DNA of 64,000 bases, taken from Nyssa sinensis. Lineage: Eukaryota; Streptophyta; Magnoliopsida; Cornales; Nyssaceae. This document shows, piece by piece, positions 9,210 through 21,507 of the stretch. The notes beneath the pieces were generated by a model that was not told where the DNA came from, ran no database searches, and saw only the letters and a program-made list of their open reading frames with translations. The position numbers were made by a program, and so were the translations under genes. Position 1 is the stretch's first letter. The number at the start of each line of letters is the position of its first letter. The stretch is taken from positions 62,001 through 126,000 of the forward strand of contig VIRR01000535.1 in assembly GCA_008638375.1 (NCBI GenBank). The letters run 5' to 3'.

Positions 9210-12200
9210 AAAGAAAGCAGCTAGGTTCATCATCATCGTCATTAATATTAGGACTTCCGTCGATCACCTAAAAGGGGCGGATAAAAATCCAGGTAAACTA
9301 AACTAAGCTTGTGAGTAATTCCAGCATTAGTCATGGGGTTTCAATTGACAATGGTTTAGCACATGAGAGTTTATAAAATACTCACCACCAATTGCTCATA
9401 TTCTTTGAACACAGAAGTTATGCATTCTTTAAAACAGATAACTTTGAAACATTTAGAGTATTCAAGCTAAACATGTACTTCTTCAAATAAAGTATGTGAA
9501 CTTTAAAACACGTAAATATGCATAGAAAAATGAGAGTAAAAATTGCTTTCATTTTCGCACGTGTCATCTTATTACTTTCGTTAGTGGAATCCGTTTCGAA
9601 CCGGACTCTAGTCTTACTACAATAGAGATATCTCATGCCTGGGGGATTAGATCCTACTTCCTGGCATTTTACGTGTCATAGTTGAATTTCAAAGAAACTC
9701 AACGTCACATGTAGTGCTTATGCACAAGTTATCTTGCATTATTAATGGCAACAGGAGGTATAAAACACTTACAATTAGATGCTATTTAAAAGCATTAAAA
9801 ACATGGCCTCCTTGTAGTTGCATTTTAAAACATATGGCATATAATTTCTTCAATAGAACTTCAAATATTTAGAATAAGCAAATTCAGCACATTTAACGAA
9901 AACTGTAGTAGAAACCATTTACCGAGCATGCCACAATAGAGTTTATAAGAACAGAAAAATTTAAAACAGGAATCAAGCAACATTGAATTTGATATTCAAA
10001 GCTTCACATATTTTGAACTTAAAACTTCTTCAAATCCATGGAATCAAATCTCCACTACAAATGCAGGGTTACTCACCTTATGTGTCGGGGCCGGCTCTAC
10101 TGATGCGCCTTCCCTTTATCCTTTTCCTTTCTTAACCTAACATGATTTATGAAGATTTCATAAATTCCATATGCACTTAATCATCTTCATGACTTACCAA
10201 TTGTAGACTGTGCAAGACTAAATTCTTAAAATTGGTCTAACTCATAGTTGTATTATAGACTAGTCATTTATGTATTTAATGATAATAAATATTACTTGCG
10301 GCGCATTTCAGCTAGGGTTTCAGTGTTCTCTCTTTCTTCTTCCTCTTTTTCTTCCTTAAGCTTTGCCTCAGCAAGTCTTCTTGTTGCAGCTTCATGCATA
10401 AATCATCCTATTGGGACGATTGGGGTCCAATATTTGAATGGCATAAGGGAGATGATCTCACAGGTTTTGGCGATCCTTATCTTCCTGTGGATCACCTTAT
10501 GTTGCAAATCTAGTTTGTCCCTGAATTCTTGTTGTTTCTTATCCATTTAGAGATTTTTGGGTTTTAACCTAAAACACAAATCCAATGTATTAGAAATTAT
10601 TTATATTTCAACTATACTCTTCTGGTAGCTCCATTAATTTTAATTTAAATTTAATTACTTCACATGTTTACGTGTTGTGTCCTTACGTATCTTACTTTCA
10701 CGTACGAGCCTTAGTTTAGTACTTCGGCAAGTGGTTTAGTTCATAGTCTCATAACTGATGTTATTCATCAAATTTTATGTCTCTTTATTTTAGACATCTC
10801 TTTTGGTTGAATAGACTCTACCATTGAGTCCGGAACGTCGAAGAAAGTCAATTTAGGCTTTCGCGGAACTCCGTTTAGGTTTGGTAGCAATAGGGGTATT
10901 TTGGTCATTTTAGCATTTTTACAAGTCTTATTTTTTGGAGTCCCGTCTCATGAAACGGACCCTACCATTGGATCCAGAATGCCCAAAATAGTCAAAATAC
11001 ACTATTCATTTATTTAATTTGGACTTCGTTTGACTTATTTATGACGTAGGGGCATTTTTGAAATGTTTTTCATTTAAATATTATTAATTTAATATTTAAT
11101 TTATTTCGGTTGGGCCACAATAAAATTTTCCAGAAGTTCTGGGGTCAAAATAGAATTTTGCAAACTTCCGGTCTGAACTAGTGGGTTCAGTTCCATTTTA
11201 AGTGAACCGGTCCGGTTTTCATTGAACCAACCGGTTTGGTCGGTTTAACACGTTATGCTGACGTCATGATGACGTCAGCCCTAATGTTTTAAAATTTAAA
11301 ACCTAACTTGAAACTTCATCAATAATGTGGTGGCCATCCCGTCTCTTTACACGTGTCCCGTGTCAACTCGTCTGACTCGACTCAAGACAGTGAGTCGACT
11401 CGTCGTCTTCTTCACCAAATTTCAACACTGTTGCCCTAATTTTCTGGTTTTCCTTTCTTCCATTTTCGTGCATTTTTAACCACTGATTTTCTCTATTTTT
11501 GGGTGTTCCATGTTCCTAGAGGGTTGACCAATCTTTTGGCATTCATTTGTCACATTAAAACTAAACTAAACGTTTGGTCTCACACATAATACCCAAACCT
11601 GCAACTCCTTGGTAAATCTTCGTTTCATCACCATTTTTAATGGAGTTTGGTTCTGTGTGATCCTCATGGAATGGGGATTCAACCCCTATTCTCAAAAACA
11701 GGTTTAGAAGTCTAAAAACAAAGGTTTGGGTTTATGGCCGAAACCTGCAACTTGGTTTTTAAGGCTCATCTTTGAGCCATTTCACTTGGCTGTTGTTTCA
11801 TTGTGAAACATTTCCTTTCTAGATTAAACCCCCATAATTAAAGCAAGGTTTAACTTAGGTTGGTTCAAACCCAGTTGTCAAGGTAGTCGACCATGGTGGC
11901 TGTGTACTGTTCTTGGTGTTTTAGGGCTGTTTTGTGGCCAATTTTCATGTTTATCTTAGTTTAAATATACTCCAAACATCATATATACAAAAATCAAAGC
12001 TTAAACAGTTCATACGTAGGTAAATTCTAGAAAGAGAAAATGTTGGGTTTTTGATATTTTTACCTCAAAGGTGGTATCCCTCTCCTTCTCTTCTTGAATT
12101 TTCTCCCTTCTTCTTCTTAGAACTCTCTCTCTCTCTCTCTCTTCCTCCCTCTCCCTCTTTCTTTGTATGACTGAATTCTCGTGTGGGTGTGTGTATACAA

Positions 12201-12319
12201 TATGTATACATGTATATAGGTGCCTACATGATCATTTTTTGATTTCCCCACCAACTAGGTTAACTTGTGGCAGCATCTCTAATGAGTGTCCTCCTTACTG
12301 TTTTGGGGCAGGCCATCAT

Positions 12320-12372
12320 TTGGCTGTGTGTGTGTGTGTGTTTTGTATATATATATATATATATATATATAT
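12320..12372. repeat. GT then TA microsatellite inside LTR
   Basis: A GT run followed by a TA run. GT and TA runs also occur in the related LTR at 41380-41482, so they are part of the family and not independent gains. Confidence 0.85.
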
Positions 12373-12730
12373 TCATATAATATAACTCACACACACTTCT
12401 CAACTGACACACACACACTAATTATTTATATTTATATACTACATATATATATATATTTAATTATTGTTATATACATCCATGCATATACCATATACATACT
12501 TGGCCACGTACTCACACACAATACACCTTTAATGTGTGTATGTGTGTGTCACCACATTTTCTATTAATTAACTAATAATTAATTTCTTATATTTAAGAAA
12601 ATAATTAAATTAAATAAATTAATTATTTTCTTAAGTGTATAATCTTTACACTAATTTTTCATAACCTCGTAATGCGTGTCTTAGGTTCGGCGGTCGACGT
12701 GAAAACGTATAATTACTATGGAACCAACAG

Positions 12731-12898
12731 GTTGGTGACTGCAACGAAAGTGATATACAGTCGTCTTGGGTTTTCAAGGCTCTTACGTTGGTGATTGCAA
12801 CGAAAGTGATGTACAATCGTCCTGGGTTTTCAAGACTCTTACGTTGGTGATTGCAACGAAAGTGATATACAGTCGTCTTGGGTTTTCAAGACTTTTAC
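12731..12898. repeat. 56-bp tandem repeat, three copies
   Basis: Starts at 12731, 12787 and 12843 share GTTGGTGAYTGCAACGAAAG and a GGGTTTTCAAG block. It lies near the end of the solo LTR and is not seen in the copy at 41-45 kb. Confidence 0.9.
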
Positions 12899-13009
12899 TA
12901 AAAGTCCTCGTGTTAGGGTTGAAGCCGACCTCGTTACTTAAAGTCTCGATCACTAATTTATAATCCACGACTTAATGGTCCCTAATTCAAATAAGGGTGT
13001 TACAGAGCT

Positions 13010-13750
13010 TGTATCCCACATAGGATGGGTACAAGGCTTGTGTCCTAGATAGGATAGGTGCAAGGCCTTTTATTAGTAAATATACACCTACCTTGGAGTG
13101 GGGTTTGGGCCCCAAGGGGCACCCCAGTTTTGTGGAAGGGGGAGGACCTAGCACAAAAGCGCAGTCGTTTTAAACATGCGTTTAAGTTACCATTGGGATT
13201 CCGAAACGCTGTCGTTTTGCGACATGCGTATGGTTACCGTTGGGAGTCCAAAACGCAATCATTTTGCGACATGCGTATGATTACCGTTGGGAGTCCAAAA
13301 CGTCGTCGTTCTGCGATCGCGTTGGTTTGACTGAACAGTCATCTTTTTTCATGGTTGGGCCTGTGTCTGTTCACCATGAACAGACACAACTGAACCTTCA
13401 TGACTGTACCAAACAATCATGAAGAAGCCTATAAATACCAGACCCTCATTGCATTCCAATTTCAAAATATTGCATTCTCTCTCTCTTCATAAGTCAAGTT
13501 CGAGTGTTGATATGTAGTTGTGTTCGTAGGGTTCTAAAGATTGAAGTGCTGCTTCTTTAGAACCGAAATCCGTTCTATCTTAGGAGACGATTGCTCATCA
13601 TCTTGAGCACCGAGAGTGAGCAAATTCATCTTAAGGAAATTATGAATTTCACAAGGCTCGGATTTTCATTATGTTCAAACTCAATTACAGTGAGTTTCTG
13701 TTCAAGTTAATTACTGTTGTTTTATTTATTCTGTTTAATTTCTTGTAACA
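13010..13750 (+). repeat. LTR-like segment with TATA box
   Basis: Starts TGTATCCCACATAGG, holds GCCTATAAATACC near 13427 and a CT-rich leader, and ends TTGTAACA just before a TA run. This architecture (upstream repeats, TATA, short leader, CA end) fits an LTR. No primer-binding site follows, so it would be solo or split. It may belong with 6854-7038. Confidence 0.4.
13168..13315. repeat. 48-bp tandem repeat, nearly three copies
   Basis: The phrase TTTTGCGACATGCGTATG recurs 48 bases apart with TTACCGTTGGGAGTCC between. It sits upstream of the TATA-like box at 13427, as enhancer repeats in LTRs often do. Chance ORFs cross it. Confidence 0.8.

Positions 13751-13789
<39 letters not shown>
13751..13789. 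repeat. TA microsatellite
   Basis: About 19 TA units. Confidence 0.97.
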
Positions 13790-13792
<3 letters not shown>

Positions 13793-15390
13793 TTATATAT
13801 ATTTCAGGCCTACAAAAATTTTTATTCATTTTTTTGGCATTCAGTGATTATTAAATGCATATTTCACATGAAGCATAAGTGATTTTGTTTTCTTTTTAGA
13901 ACTTGTAAGAAAGTATACATTAAATCATAGAGGTAAAATGTGATGAAAGCCTGAAAGGAATAATTACATTTAAAAAAAAAAAAAAAGAGCAGCATCAAGT
14001 TGGTATTACAATTAATTAATAACTCAATTTAATAATACAATTACATAACAACTGAACAACACAATTAAACAATTTAATAGCAATATGAGTCTTTCAAATA
14101 TGGATCACTGATGGATAAATCAGTTCAACTCATAATTAAATAGAAATAGTTCTCACATTTCTTATTAAAAAATGTGAGACTTGAACCCGTGACTTACCCC
14201 TCAAATATGAAATGCCACTTCATCACGGAGGACTTAATCCTAAAAAAGTTGCAAAACATTGTTATAAAAGGAATTGAACCTTGCATCAAGGGTAGGCAAA
14301 TTAAGAAGCAGAGGGCAGATTTATCACCTTATCAACACCAAAAAATCAACTTAAACCATAAGAAGTATCCTTGCAATTATAAAGATCTCACTAGTCACTT
14401 CACACAAAGCTAATATACAGTTACAAACATATGAATTATAGAAAACTACCAACTGAGGAAAAAAACTTTATATACATGTGTGAGATTGAAGTATTAACCA
14501 TTATATATATAACAAAACCACAAAAGATGACCGTTAGTAATTGCAGCCTGCATCTGATTCTCTGCAACCAGGCTCAACTTCTTACACTATCATCTTAGAT
14601 GTACCCCCAATGCAGTTGACGCAAAACAATGCCCCCCTCCAACAATTCAAATTCTAATGGCCAGGAAATCCTCAAGACTCCTTAGCACCAATATTCAAAA
14701 GTAATGTTAGAAATCTTAAATTTTTATTTTAAACTTATATCTAAAATCATATGATAGTAAAAAAATAGTAGATTTAGTGTGCGAGATTTTTGTTACTGTG
14801 AGTCTGAAGAAAATTAGATGTACGTAATTTTGTTATCACAAACAGAAAAATTATTTTTATGACTCAACTCGTGCCTTTCAGATTATAATAAAGCAATTTT
14901 ACTATTGTACCAAAGATTATTCATAAATGATGTGAGAATGACATACCAAGATATTATTGTGTCGTATTAATTATATGATTTAATAATATAGTAATTTATG
15001 AATAGAAATTTAGACATTATTGATGTCCAAGAGGACCAAAACTAAGAACAGCAAAACCAAAGCTGGAGGAAGGAGCAACATTTGCTGTTGATCACACTGA
15101 AGAAGCAACATATGGTAAGATTTTCCTACTTTTGTAAATGATTCCATTCAAGATGATGGCTTTATTGATCAAAATGTTATGTGAATTGTAAATAAAACTA
15201 TTGACATTTTAAGAAAGTGCAAACAAGCCCTTGGGGAATGCCCAAAACATGTGCAATGCAGCCCTGGCGCCTTCAAATTTTTGGGTCAGGCTAAACCTCT
15301 GCAACAACTTAAATAGAACTGTGCTTGGAAACGGAACTTGTAGAAAGGCATTTGGAAAAGTACAGATGAATGAAAAGATAACAAATCATT
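13790..15390. other. AT-rich spacer with a block shared with 38.0-38.4 kb
   Basis: No gene seen. 14300-14700 matches 38010-38420 in the same orientation (ATCACCTTATCAACAC, TTGCAATTATAAA, ACTATCATCTTAGATG). In the second place this block lies just downstream of the GeBP-like fragment, so here it is probably the leftover 3' flank of a lost duplicate. Confidence 0.55.
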
Positions 15391-16822
15391 GAGACCAACT
15401 CCAAAGCAGTTGTCATTTTGAGGTACAAAAAAATTTATTTTTAATTTTAAATAGTGTTATGACACTTTAGAATTATAAATCTGTTTCAATGACAGGTGTC
15501 AAAATAAGGTGCCATTTTAATATTTTTTATTAAAAAATATTATTAAAATTAACGGTTATATTTGAACGAGTATAGTTTTCATAACGGTTTGATTTAAATT
15601 AATTTTTTAAATTAAACTATAAAAATTAATTTAATTTAAAAAATCAATTTAAATTCTAACAATTAACTAAATTAAAAAAATTAGTTAAATAAATAAAATC
15701 ATCCTAAATTAACAAAAAAATCATAACTTAAAAAATAAATTTAAAATAAAAAAATAATTTAAATTACAAAAAAAATTTAATTAAAAAATCAATTTAAAAA
15801 ATAACAAACTCCCTGTATTTTTTCGGCTTTGGTCAGTTTTTTTCCTGTATTTATAGAGTTCTTTATTGAAATAGAGCTGTTGAAATAGTAGCTATAGTAC
15901 CAATAAAAATGAAAATAGCCCTAACTGTCGAATGACACCTCTTCCTTTTCTCTCTCCAAAGTTTGTAAAAATGACACCCCAGACCGTTGGGTGCCAGTTT
16001 TACAACCGCAGATGCCACCCTCGTTAGAGCAACTCCAAAGGGAGTTGTTATTTTGAGGTGCCAAAAAACATATTTGCAACTTTGAATAGTGTTGTGGCAC
16101 TTCAGAATTATAAATCTGTTCCACTAACAGGTGCCAAAATGGGGTGCCATTTTAATATTTTTTATTAAAAATTATAATTAAACTTAACGGTTATATTTTA
16201 ACAGGTATAGTTTTCATAACGGTTTGATTTAAATTAATTTTTTAAATTAAATTACAAAAATTAATTTAAATTCTAACAATTAATTAAATTAAACAAATTA
16301 TTTAATTATAAAAATTAGTTAAATAAATAAAATCATTCTAAATCAACAAAAAATCATAACTTAAAAAATAAAAAAAATAATTTAAATTACAAAAATTAAT
16401 TTAATTAAAAAATAACAAACCCCCAGTATTTTCTATGCTTTGTTAAGTTTTTTCTCCGTATTTATAAAATTTTTTGTTGAAATGGTAGCTATTATAACAA
16501 TAAAAATAGAAATAACTCCAATCGTCATATGGCATCTCTTCTTTTTCTCTCTTTAAAGTTTGTAAAAATGATACTTCAGACTGTTGGATGCTATTTTACA
16601 ACTGTCATATGCCAGACCGTTGGGTGTTATTTTATAACTGTCAGATGCCATCTTCATTAGAGTGAACAATTTTGAATTTAAAATGCCATTTTGACTGTTA
16701 TGAATTTGACACTTCAAATTGCACCTAGCATTAAAATTGCTCGAATGAAAAATTTTGAATTTGATGCCATTTGGCGGTCATGAATTTGGTAGCCCAAATG
16801 GCACTCGAGTTGGAGTTACTCT
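15391..16822. mobile_element. MITE-like element, internally duplicated, ends of type AGAGYAACTCCAA
   Basis: Two tandem copies of about 630 bp start near 15391 and 16022 (CAACTCCAAAG, ATTTTGAGGT, ATTATAAATCTGTT, GCCATTTTAATATTTTTTATT). The far end at 16810-16822 reads TTGGAGTTACTCT, the inverse of the start AGAGCAACTCCAA at 16026. Very AT-rich, no protein. The superfamily is not determined; the ends resemble hAT or Mutator MITEs. Confidence 0.55.
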
Positions 16823-17747
16823 AAATTTGGTATAACGATGATGATGATGAAGTTGTAAAAAAGACTTCTATGAATTCGGCCATTTCCGACAAGATTGCGA
16901 AAGATGACCGAAAATCCTTTCAAAATTTGGATTTTGTTTTAAGATCCCAAAGAAAAACCCATTATTTTCCCCAAAGTGAAATCGTTTCCTTACCCTCAAA
17001 TCCTTTGTGTTCCAAGCAAAGTACGAAGCAGCGATGGTGGAAAGGAGGGGTCTGTCCAAGCAATGGTACAATCGTAGAAGAACATTGACCAATCGTAGAA
17101 GAACAGCCTGCAGCACGCGCCAGGATTGGTTTAACAGATGAGCTTCATTTTCCTTTTTATCCATATTTTTGTTCTTTTAATTTTTGCATGTTTCATAGGA
17201 TGAAAGGTATTATCTGAAGGGGAAAAATATTGTTCGAACTTTCGCCTTATTCCATGAGATCTAGAAGCACTTCTTGCAACTTTCTCTCTCCATTATTGTT
17301 TCCCTCGGGCTCTTTCTTTTTATTCTGTGCTTCAAAATGGGTTCATAATTTTTTTTTTTTTACAAGTCCGCCTGCAAATAGCTTTTTGTGCTTCAGCTTA
17401 CAGGGGTTTATAGATCAATATTAGCAAAATTCCCAATTTTATCGCACAAAAACAATCTAACCAATCTCACTTTTTAACCGTTGCTTTAAAGCATTAATGG
17501 GGTTGTTAGGAGTAATGTGCTGTAAAAAATTAACATCTCCTTCAAATCACCATGAATGAAGGAAAGTTGTTTTATATTTAATGGTTCAAGATGCAAATCT
17601 TTTGTAGCGACAATTCCAACACCAATTGGATTTTTGTCTATTTCAAAACCGAAGAGCAAATCTCAGTATAGTCAACATCTTCTTTTTTTTTATTGAAATC
17701 CCTTTACAACTTTGTCAGACTTGCTGTCATCATGTTCTACTTTGATC
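16823..17747. other. Spacer, no gene recognised
   Basis: Contains a direct repeat of CAATCGTAGAAGAACA near 17070-17105 and chance ORFs. Nothing supports a gene. Confidence 0.5.
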
Positions 17748-18790
17748 CTATAAGCCTATTTGTTGTGTAAAGATTATTTTACCCTTCGGTAGTTCAGTCA
17801 ATTCCAGTGAAAAATGCAGGTTCATGTATTTTTCCTCTCTCACTAACGTGGTCAAGCCTATAATGCCACACAGATTGGAATCACTGCCTATTTCAACAAC
17901 ACTAATGGCATCTCTAGTGCTTGCAGTTATGTAGAGGCTGCCTTCTTTCTTTCCTCGAGCCACAGCCATGGCTCCCTTTGTGACTTTCCACGAGTCAACC
18001 AAGAAGGTAGTATTGTTGAAACTAGCAAGCTAACCTACGAAAATCAAATTTCTCTTTAGAATAGGAATATGTTTAACATCATTCAACTTTTATATAGCCC
18101 CATTCGGTAATTTGCTTTGAAAATCTTCTGTACCAATGATACTGCAAGATTCATCATCACCCAAATAAACCTTTCAGAAATCACTATAAACATAGTTTTT
18201 CATGATTTCTCTATGTGCAATATCGTGAAAAGAGACCCTTGAATCTACAACCCAATATTCAATGCGACTCTCAAGAGGCAGAATAAAAGCATCCCGAATT
18301 AGCTATGTTGTGGCATTTGCAGATTCATGCTCTTGATTCCCATTCCCTTTCTTTTTAGGTGCATGATAGTCATTCTTCAGATGTCTCTTTTTTCCACAAT
18401 TCAAACACTCGGCCTTTGATTTTCCACCTCTCTACTTTCCCTTTCTGGATTGCAATATGCTGCAATCTGAATTTTTCTATGATGTTTCCTCTGTTCTCAA
18501 TATTTAAAGCAGATCCCGAGGTTTCACCCGTTTCCTTCCTGCAATTTTTTTCACTTGGAATCAAATCCCAAATATAATCATACTTCATTTTGTTAGTTCT
18601 TGAAGAACTGCTCACTGCCCTTACAGTCTCATTTTAACTTTCTCAAGGAGGAGAGAATAATCAAAGCCCTAATCTTTTCATCAAATCTGATTTCTACTTA
18701 GCACAGTTGTGTCATAACTGTGTTGAACTCGTTCAGATGCTCAACCACAGGTGCACATCCTGACATCCTGAGGTTGAATAGCTACCGCAT
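17748..18790 (-). pseudogene. Ty1/copia remnant: gag, zinc knuckle, protease, pre-integrase
   Basis: Reading the minus strand from 18790: a gag piece (VVEHLNEFNTVMTQLC), a zinc knuckle CLNCGKKRHLKNDY in which the last Cys is lost (near 18395), and a protease start WVVDSRVSFHDI where the DSGAS active site has become DSRVS (near 18230). KLPNG and LNDVKHIP follow, then the pre-integrase segment KVTKGAMAVARGKKEGSLY (18002 to 17748). Many stops and frame changes. The order fits gag-protease-integrase of a copia element truncated before the integrase core. Unrelated in detail to the copia at 40-59 kb. Confidence 0.75.
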
Positions 18791-18808
18791 CTAATATACC
18801 TTGTTAGG

Positions 18809-19449
18809 CCAATCTCCAATGGTAACCCAAGTTTTTACTCAAATTTGAGTGGAAGCTTCATTTGACATGAAGCTCTCCAATGGTCACTTAGATTTTTCTC
18901 AAATCCTTTATAAAAATTCATACTTCATCTTAAAAGCTTATTCCCTTTCATTTTTGCAACATGAAAAATCGAGGGAACAACACAGTCTATATCAAAGTGC
19001 CTTTGGGACTTTTGAGACCACCATCTCTTTGTCTCAGACAACCATTGTCACAGACCACCATACCAGTGTCAGATGACCATCTCTCTCTATGTATATATAC
19101 ACACACACGACTCATGAAGATGAAGAGATCGTTGTAGTCACCATGTCGGCTTATGAAGAAGAAGACAGCCTCCACCACCGTCAGTTCGTTGTATCCACCA
19201 TCGGCCGCCTCAACTACAACGGAAAAAGGTGGTGCCCTTCCTCTCCAAGTTCTATTTTCAACCTCTTGCAAAATATGACCATTGGAAATTTGGGTAAATG
19301 AATAATATTTTTGCTAATTTGGATAAAAATTTGAGCAAAAATGGATTTGGTTTAGATTTGAGTAACCTATTAGAGGGCTATTTTTTATAATTTTTATTTA
19401 AATTTAAACTTGAGTCAAGATTTGGATAACCATTGGAGATGTCTTTAGA
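18809..19449. mobile_element. MITE with ATCTCCAATGG terminal inverted repeats
   Basis: The left end reads CCAATCTCCAATGGTAACCC and the right end, reversed, reads CATCTCCAATGGTTATCC. A CTCAAATTTGAG-like block continues the inverted match inside both ends. About 640 bp, non-coding. A possible TTAG flanks both ends, but the exact boundary is uncertain. Confidence 0.6.
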
Positions 19450-20600
19450 GGTAGTGGTCTTTTATACATATTTGACAAGGCTATCATAAGACATGGCGTG
19501 GTCGGTTAGAAAATAGGTATTAATTTTACTTCCCAAAATAGATTTAAATCAAAACCAAAAACTATTTTGTGAAAACAATTACAATTATAAAAACTGGAAA
19601 ACAAAAATTATTTTATCAAAATAGAATTAATTGAAGACAGTACAAAACTGAACTTATAGATGAAAATCAGAAACAATAATTCTGACTTATTGGCGCTAAA
19701 CCGACTCCAAAGAGCGATCAACAAGCGTAGTGGAATTCCATCCTAAGAAAAGATTTTGAGCAATCCCTTCCAGGCCTACTCTTTTGACCCCTAAGATCGT
19801 TTAAACTTAGAATTTAACTAAGAGGCTTAATGGAGATAGAAAGAGTCAAGAGTCCTTAAGACATATTGAAAGTCTTTCATGGAGGTGCTTACATTTCTCT
19901 TTTCTAAGTTCAACTCAAAGGAGAAAGCACCTTAGACTAATGTGGATCTGACCCTTTGAGGCAAGCTATGACCTTTAACTAGTTAAAGAACAAGACGGGG
20001 CCGCGGGCAAGATTGGCTTTGGTGCGCTCTTCTCGGCTCTAGCTTGGCTCCATATCAATCACTAAATTCAATTTAAATTTTTGTGCTTGCACGGTAGTCA
20101 TCATTTCATATGATTGTCATTGTCACATTTTTTAATCAAATTTTATTTATAAATTATTGCGACTTTTTCGGATTAGACATGATGTTGCTCCTTTCTGATC
20201 AGAAGGGCCTTCCATCCTTCGCTACCTGTTAATATTTGCTTCGATGATAGAGTCAGTAAATAAAAAGAGGCTACAATTAAAAAGAAGAATTGAACATCCA
20301 TTGAAAGTGTACCTTATGGTCTTTTTTATAGGTCGTAGATCTCCTAAGTTGAGTAGGATTAGGAGCTATAAAAATAGGAATTTGAAGATATCCGAAGATA
20401 GTAGTTGCCATATTGAACTCTGTTTCCTTATTCTGATGTCGGTAGGATATGAAAGGCAGTGCTATATTCTGAACCATATACCTCTGAACCCCCCGTGTCT
20501 GTGTGATTTGGATAAAACAATCTTTCTTGATTTGTACCCTGAAGAGCTATATATAGACACGTGTCATGCTTTGAATATGTTTGTCACTTTATGATATATT
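19450..20600. other. Spacer, no gene recognised
   Basis: A plus-strand 116-codon ORF at 20244-20594 has no recognisable family, and the surrounding codon pattern does not support it. Confidence 0.5.
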
Positions 20601-21471
20601 AGCTACTCCCCTCCCGAGCCTCAGTTCTGTGGGACCCGTGTAGAGATGAGATTAGGGTTTTTGAGGCGTTGCACTTGTAATAGTTATAAATGTGTCGCTC
20701 CGTATTTTGAGGAGACAACCGTTGATGCGACATTCATTGTGTCAGCCGTCGGTTGGAATTATGGAGCCATCATTTCCTCAACTGCTGCAGCGGTTTAGAA
20801 GTGGCGTCCTCGAGCTTGAGCACCCATTAAGCTTCTGTAAAAAGGGGGCAACGCATCACCATTTCTCCTTTTCAATATTTGGAATTTTGTCTTGAGAATA
20901 CTCAGCCTCCCAAGAGTAATTTTTGAAGTGATCTCCGGTGTACCAGAGAGTACCCTTCGATCAAGACCTTGGTCAGGTTTGGTTTACAAGCGCTCCTTAA
21001 ATTTCTTCAGTTGTTTTTCTCTTCTATCTATCTTTTGAACAATGTCTGTCTTTGACACTCCGTCAAGCGCTAGTCATGACATCATAGATCTTCAAGGAGT
21101 AGATGACCAAGTAGAAGTAGATTTAGTGGTTAGTGGCCCTTCGGAAGATGTAGAAAATAGATTTGTTGATAGTCTAATTTGGAGTTCTAAGGTTAGGATA
21201 ATTGAGGCTTTTCATGGAGCCTAGAAATATTGTAGGGGAAACTTCAGGTACACCTTACAAAAGGGAGGATGGAGAAAGCGCCACGACTCAGGACATGATA
21301 GATTCTTTGAGGGCTGCTTTTGACTTCCCCTCAAACGTGTCCTGTAGGGTACTTGGGCCCATAGTTCGCCCCTCCAATACTCAGCAAGGCGAGATCTGTG
21401 CTTACCTTGAGTGGTTCGAGATAGGGGTTAGGTTTCCCTTCTACCCTTTTATTAGGAAATTTTTTAATTGA
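20601..21471 (+). pseudogene. Gypsy-type transposon gag-like fragment (Transposase_28-type) with leader
   Basis: An ATG at 21042 opens MSVFDTPSSASHDIIDLQ. A frame change near 21210 leads to a second segment ending QGEICAYLEWFEIGVRFPFYPFIRKFF. The phrase with an invariant aromatic run and RFP.HPF-type core is what I know from the 'putative gypsy type transposon' domain (PF04195) in plant gag-like ORFs. 20601-21041 would be its leader. The segment stops where kinase pseudogene copy B begins, so this element probably broke that gene. Confidence 0.5.
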
Positions 21472-21507
21472 TTTAACATCTGCCTCGTTGATCTGAATAT
21501 AAATAGT

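Larger units (their letters stand above)
7039..13004 (-). mobile_element. Probable solo LTR (about 6 kb including a nested insert), inverted relative to 41050-45100
   Basis: Begins TGTCATAACCCGAAATC and ends GGGTGTTACA (TG...CA). It is flanked by AAGCT (7034-7038) and GAGCT (13005-13009), a 4 of 5 target-site match. Much of it matches the reverse complement of 41050-45100, for example the blocks at 9300-10080 and 10740-10880. It holds no gag or pol and no internal direct repeat, hence solo LTR and not a full element. Removing the insert at 7420-9209 leaves about 4.2 kb, close to the other copy's 4.05 kb. Orientation is inferred from the other copy, whose TGTAATACCCC start and GTGACA end resemble Tekay LTRs. 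Confidence 0.6.

Noticed and set aside
12286..12567. ORF rich in Tyr and Ile
   Set aside because: Created by GT and TA microsatellites inside the LTR.
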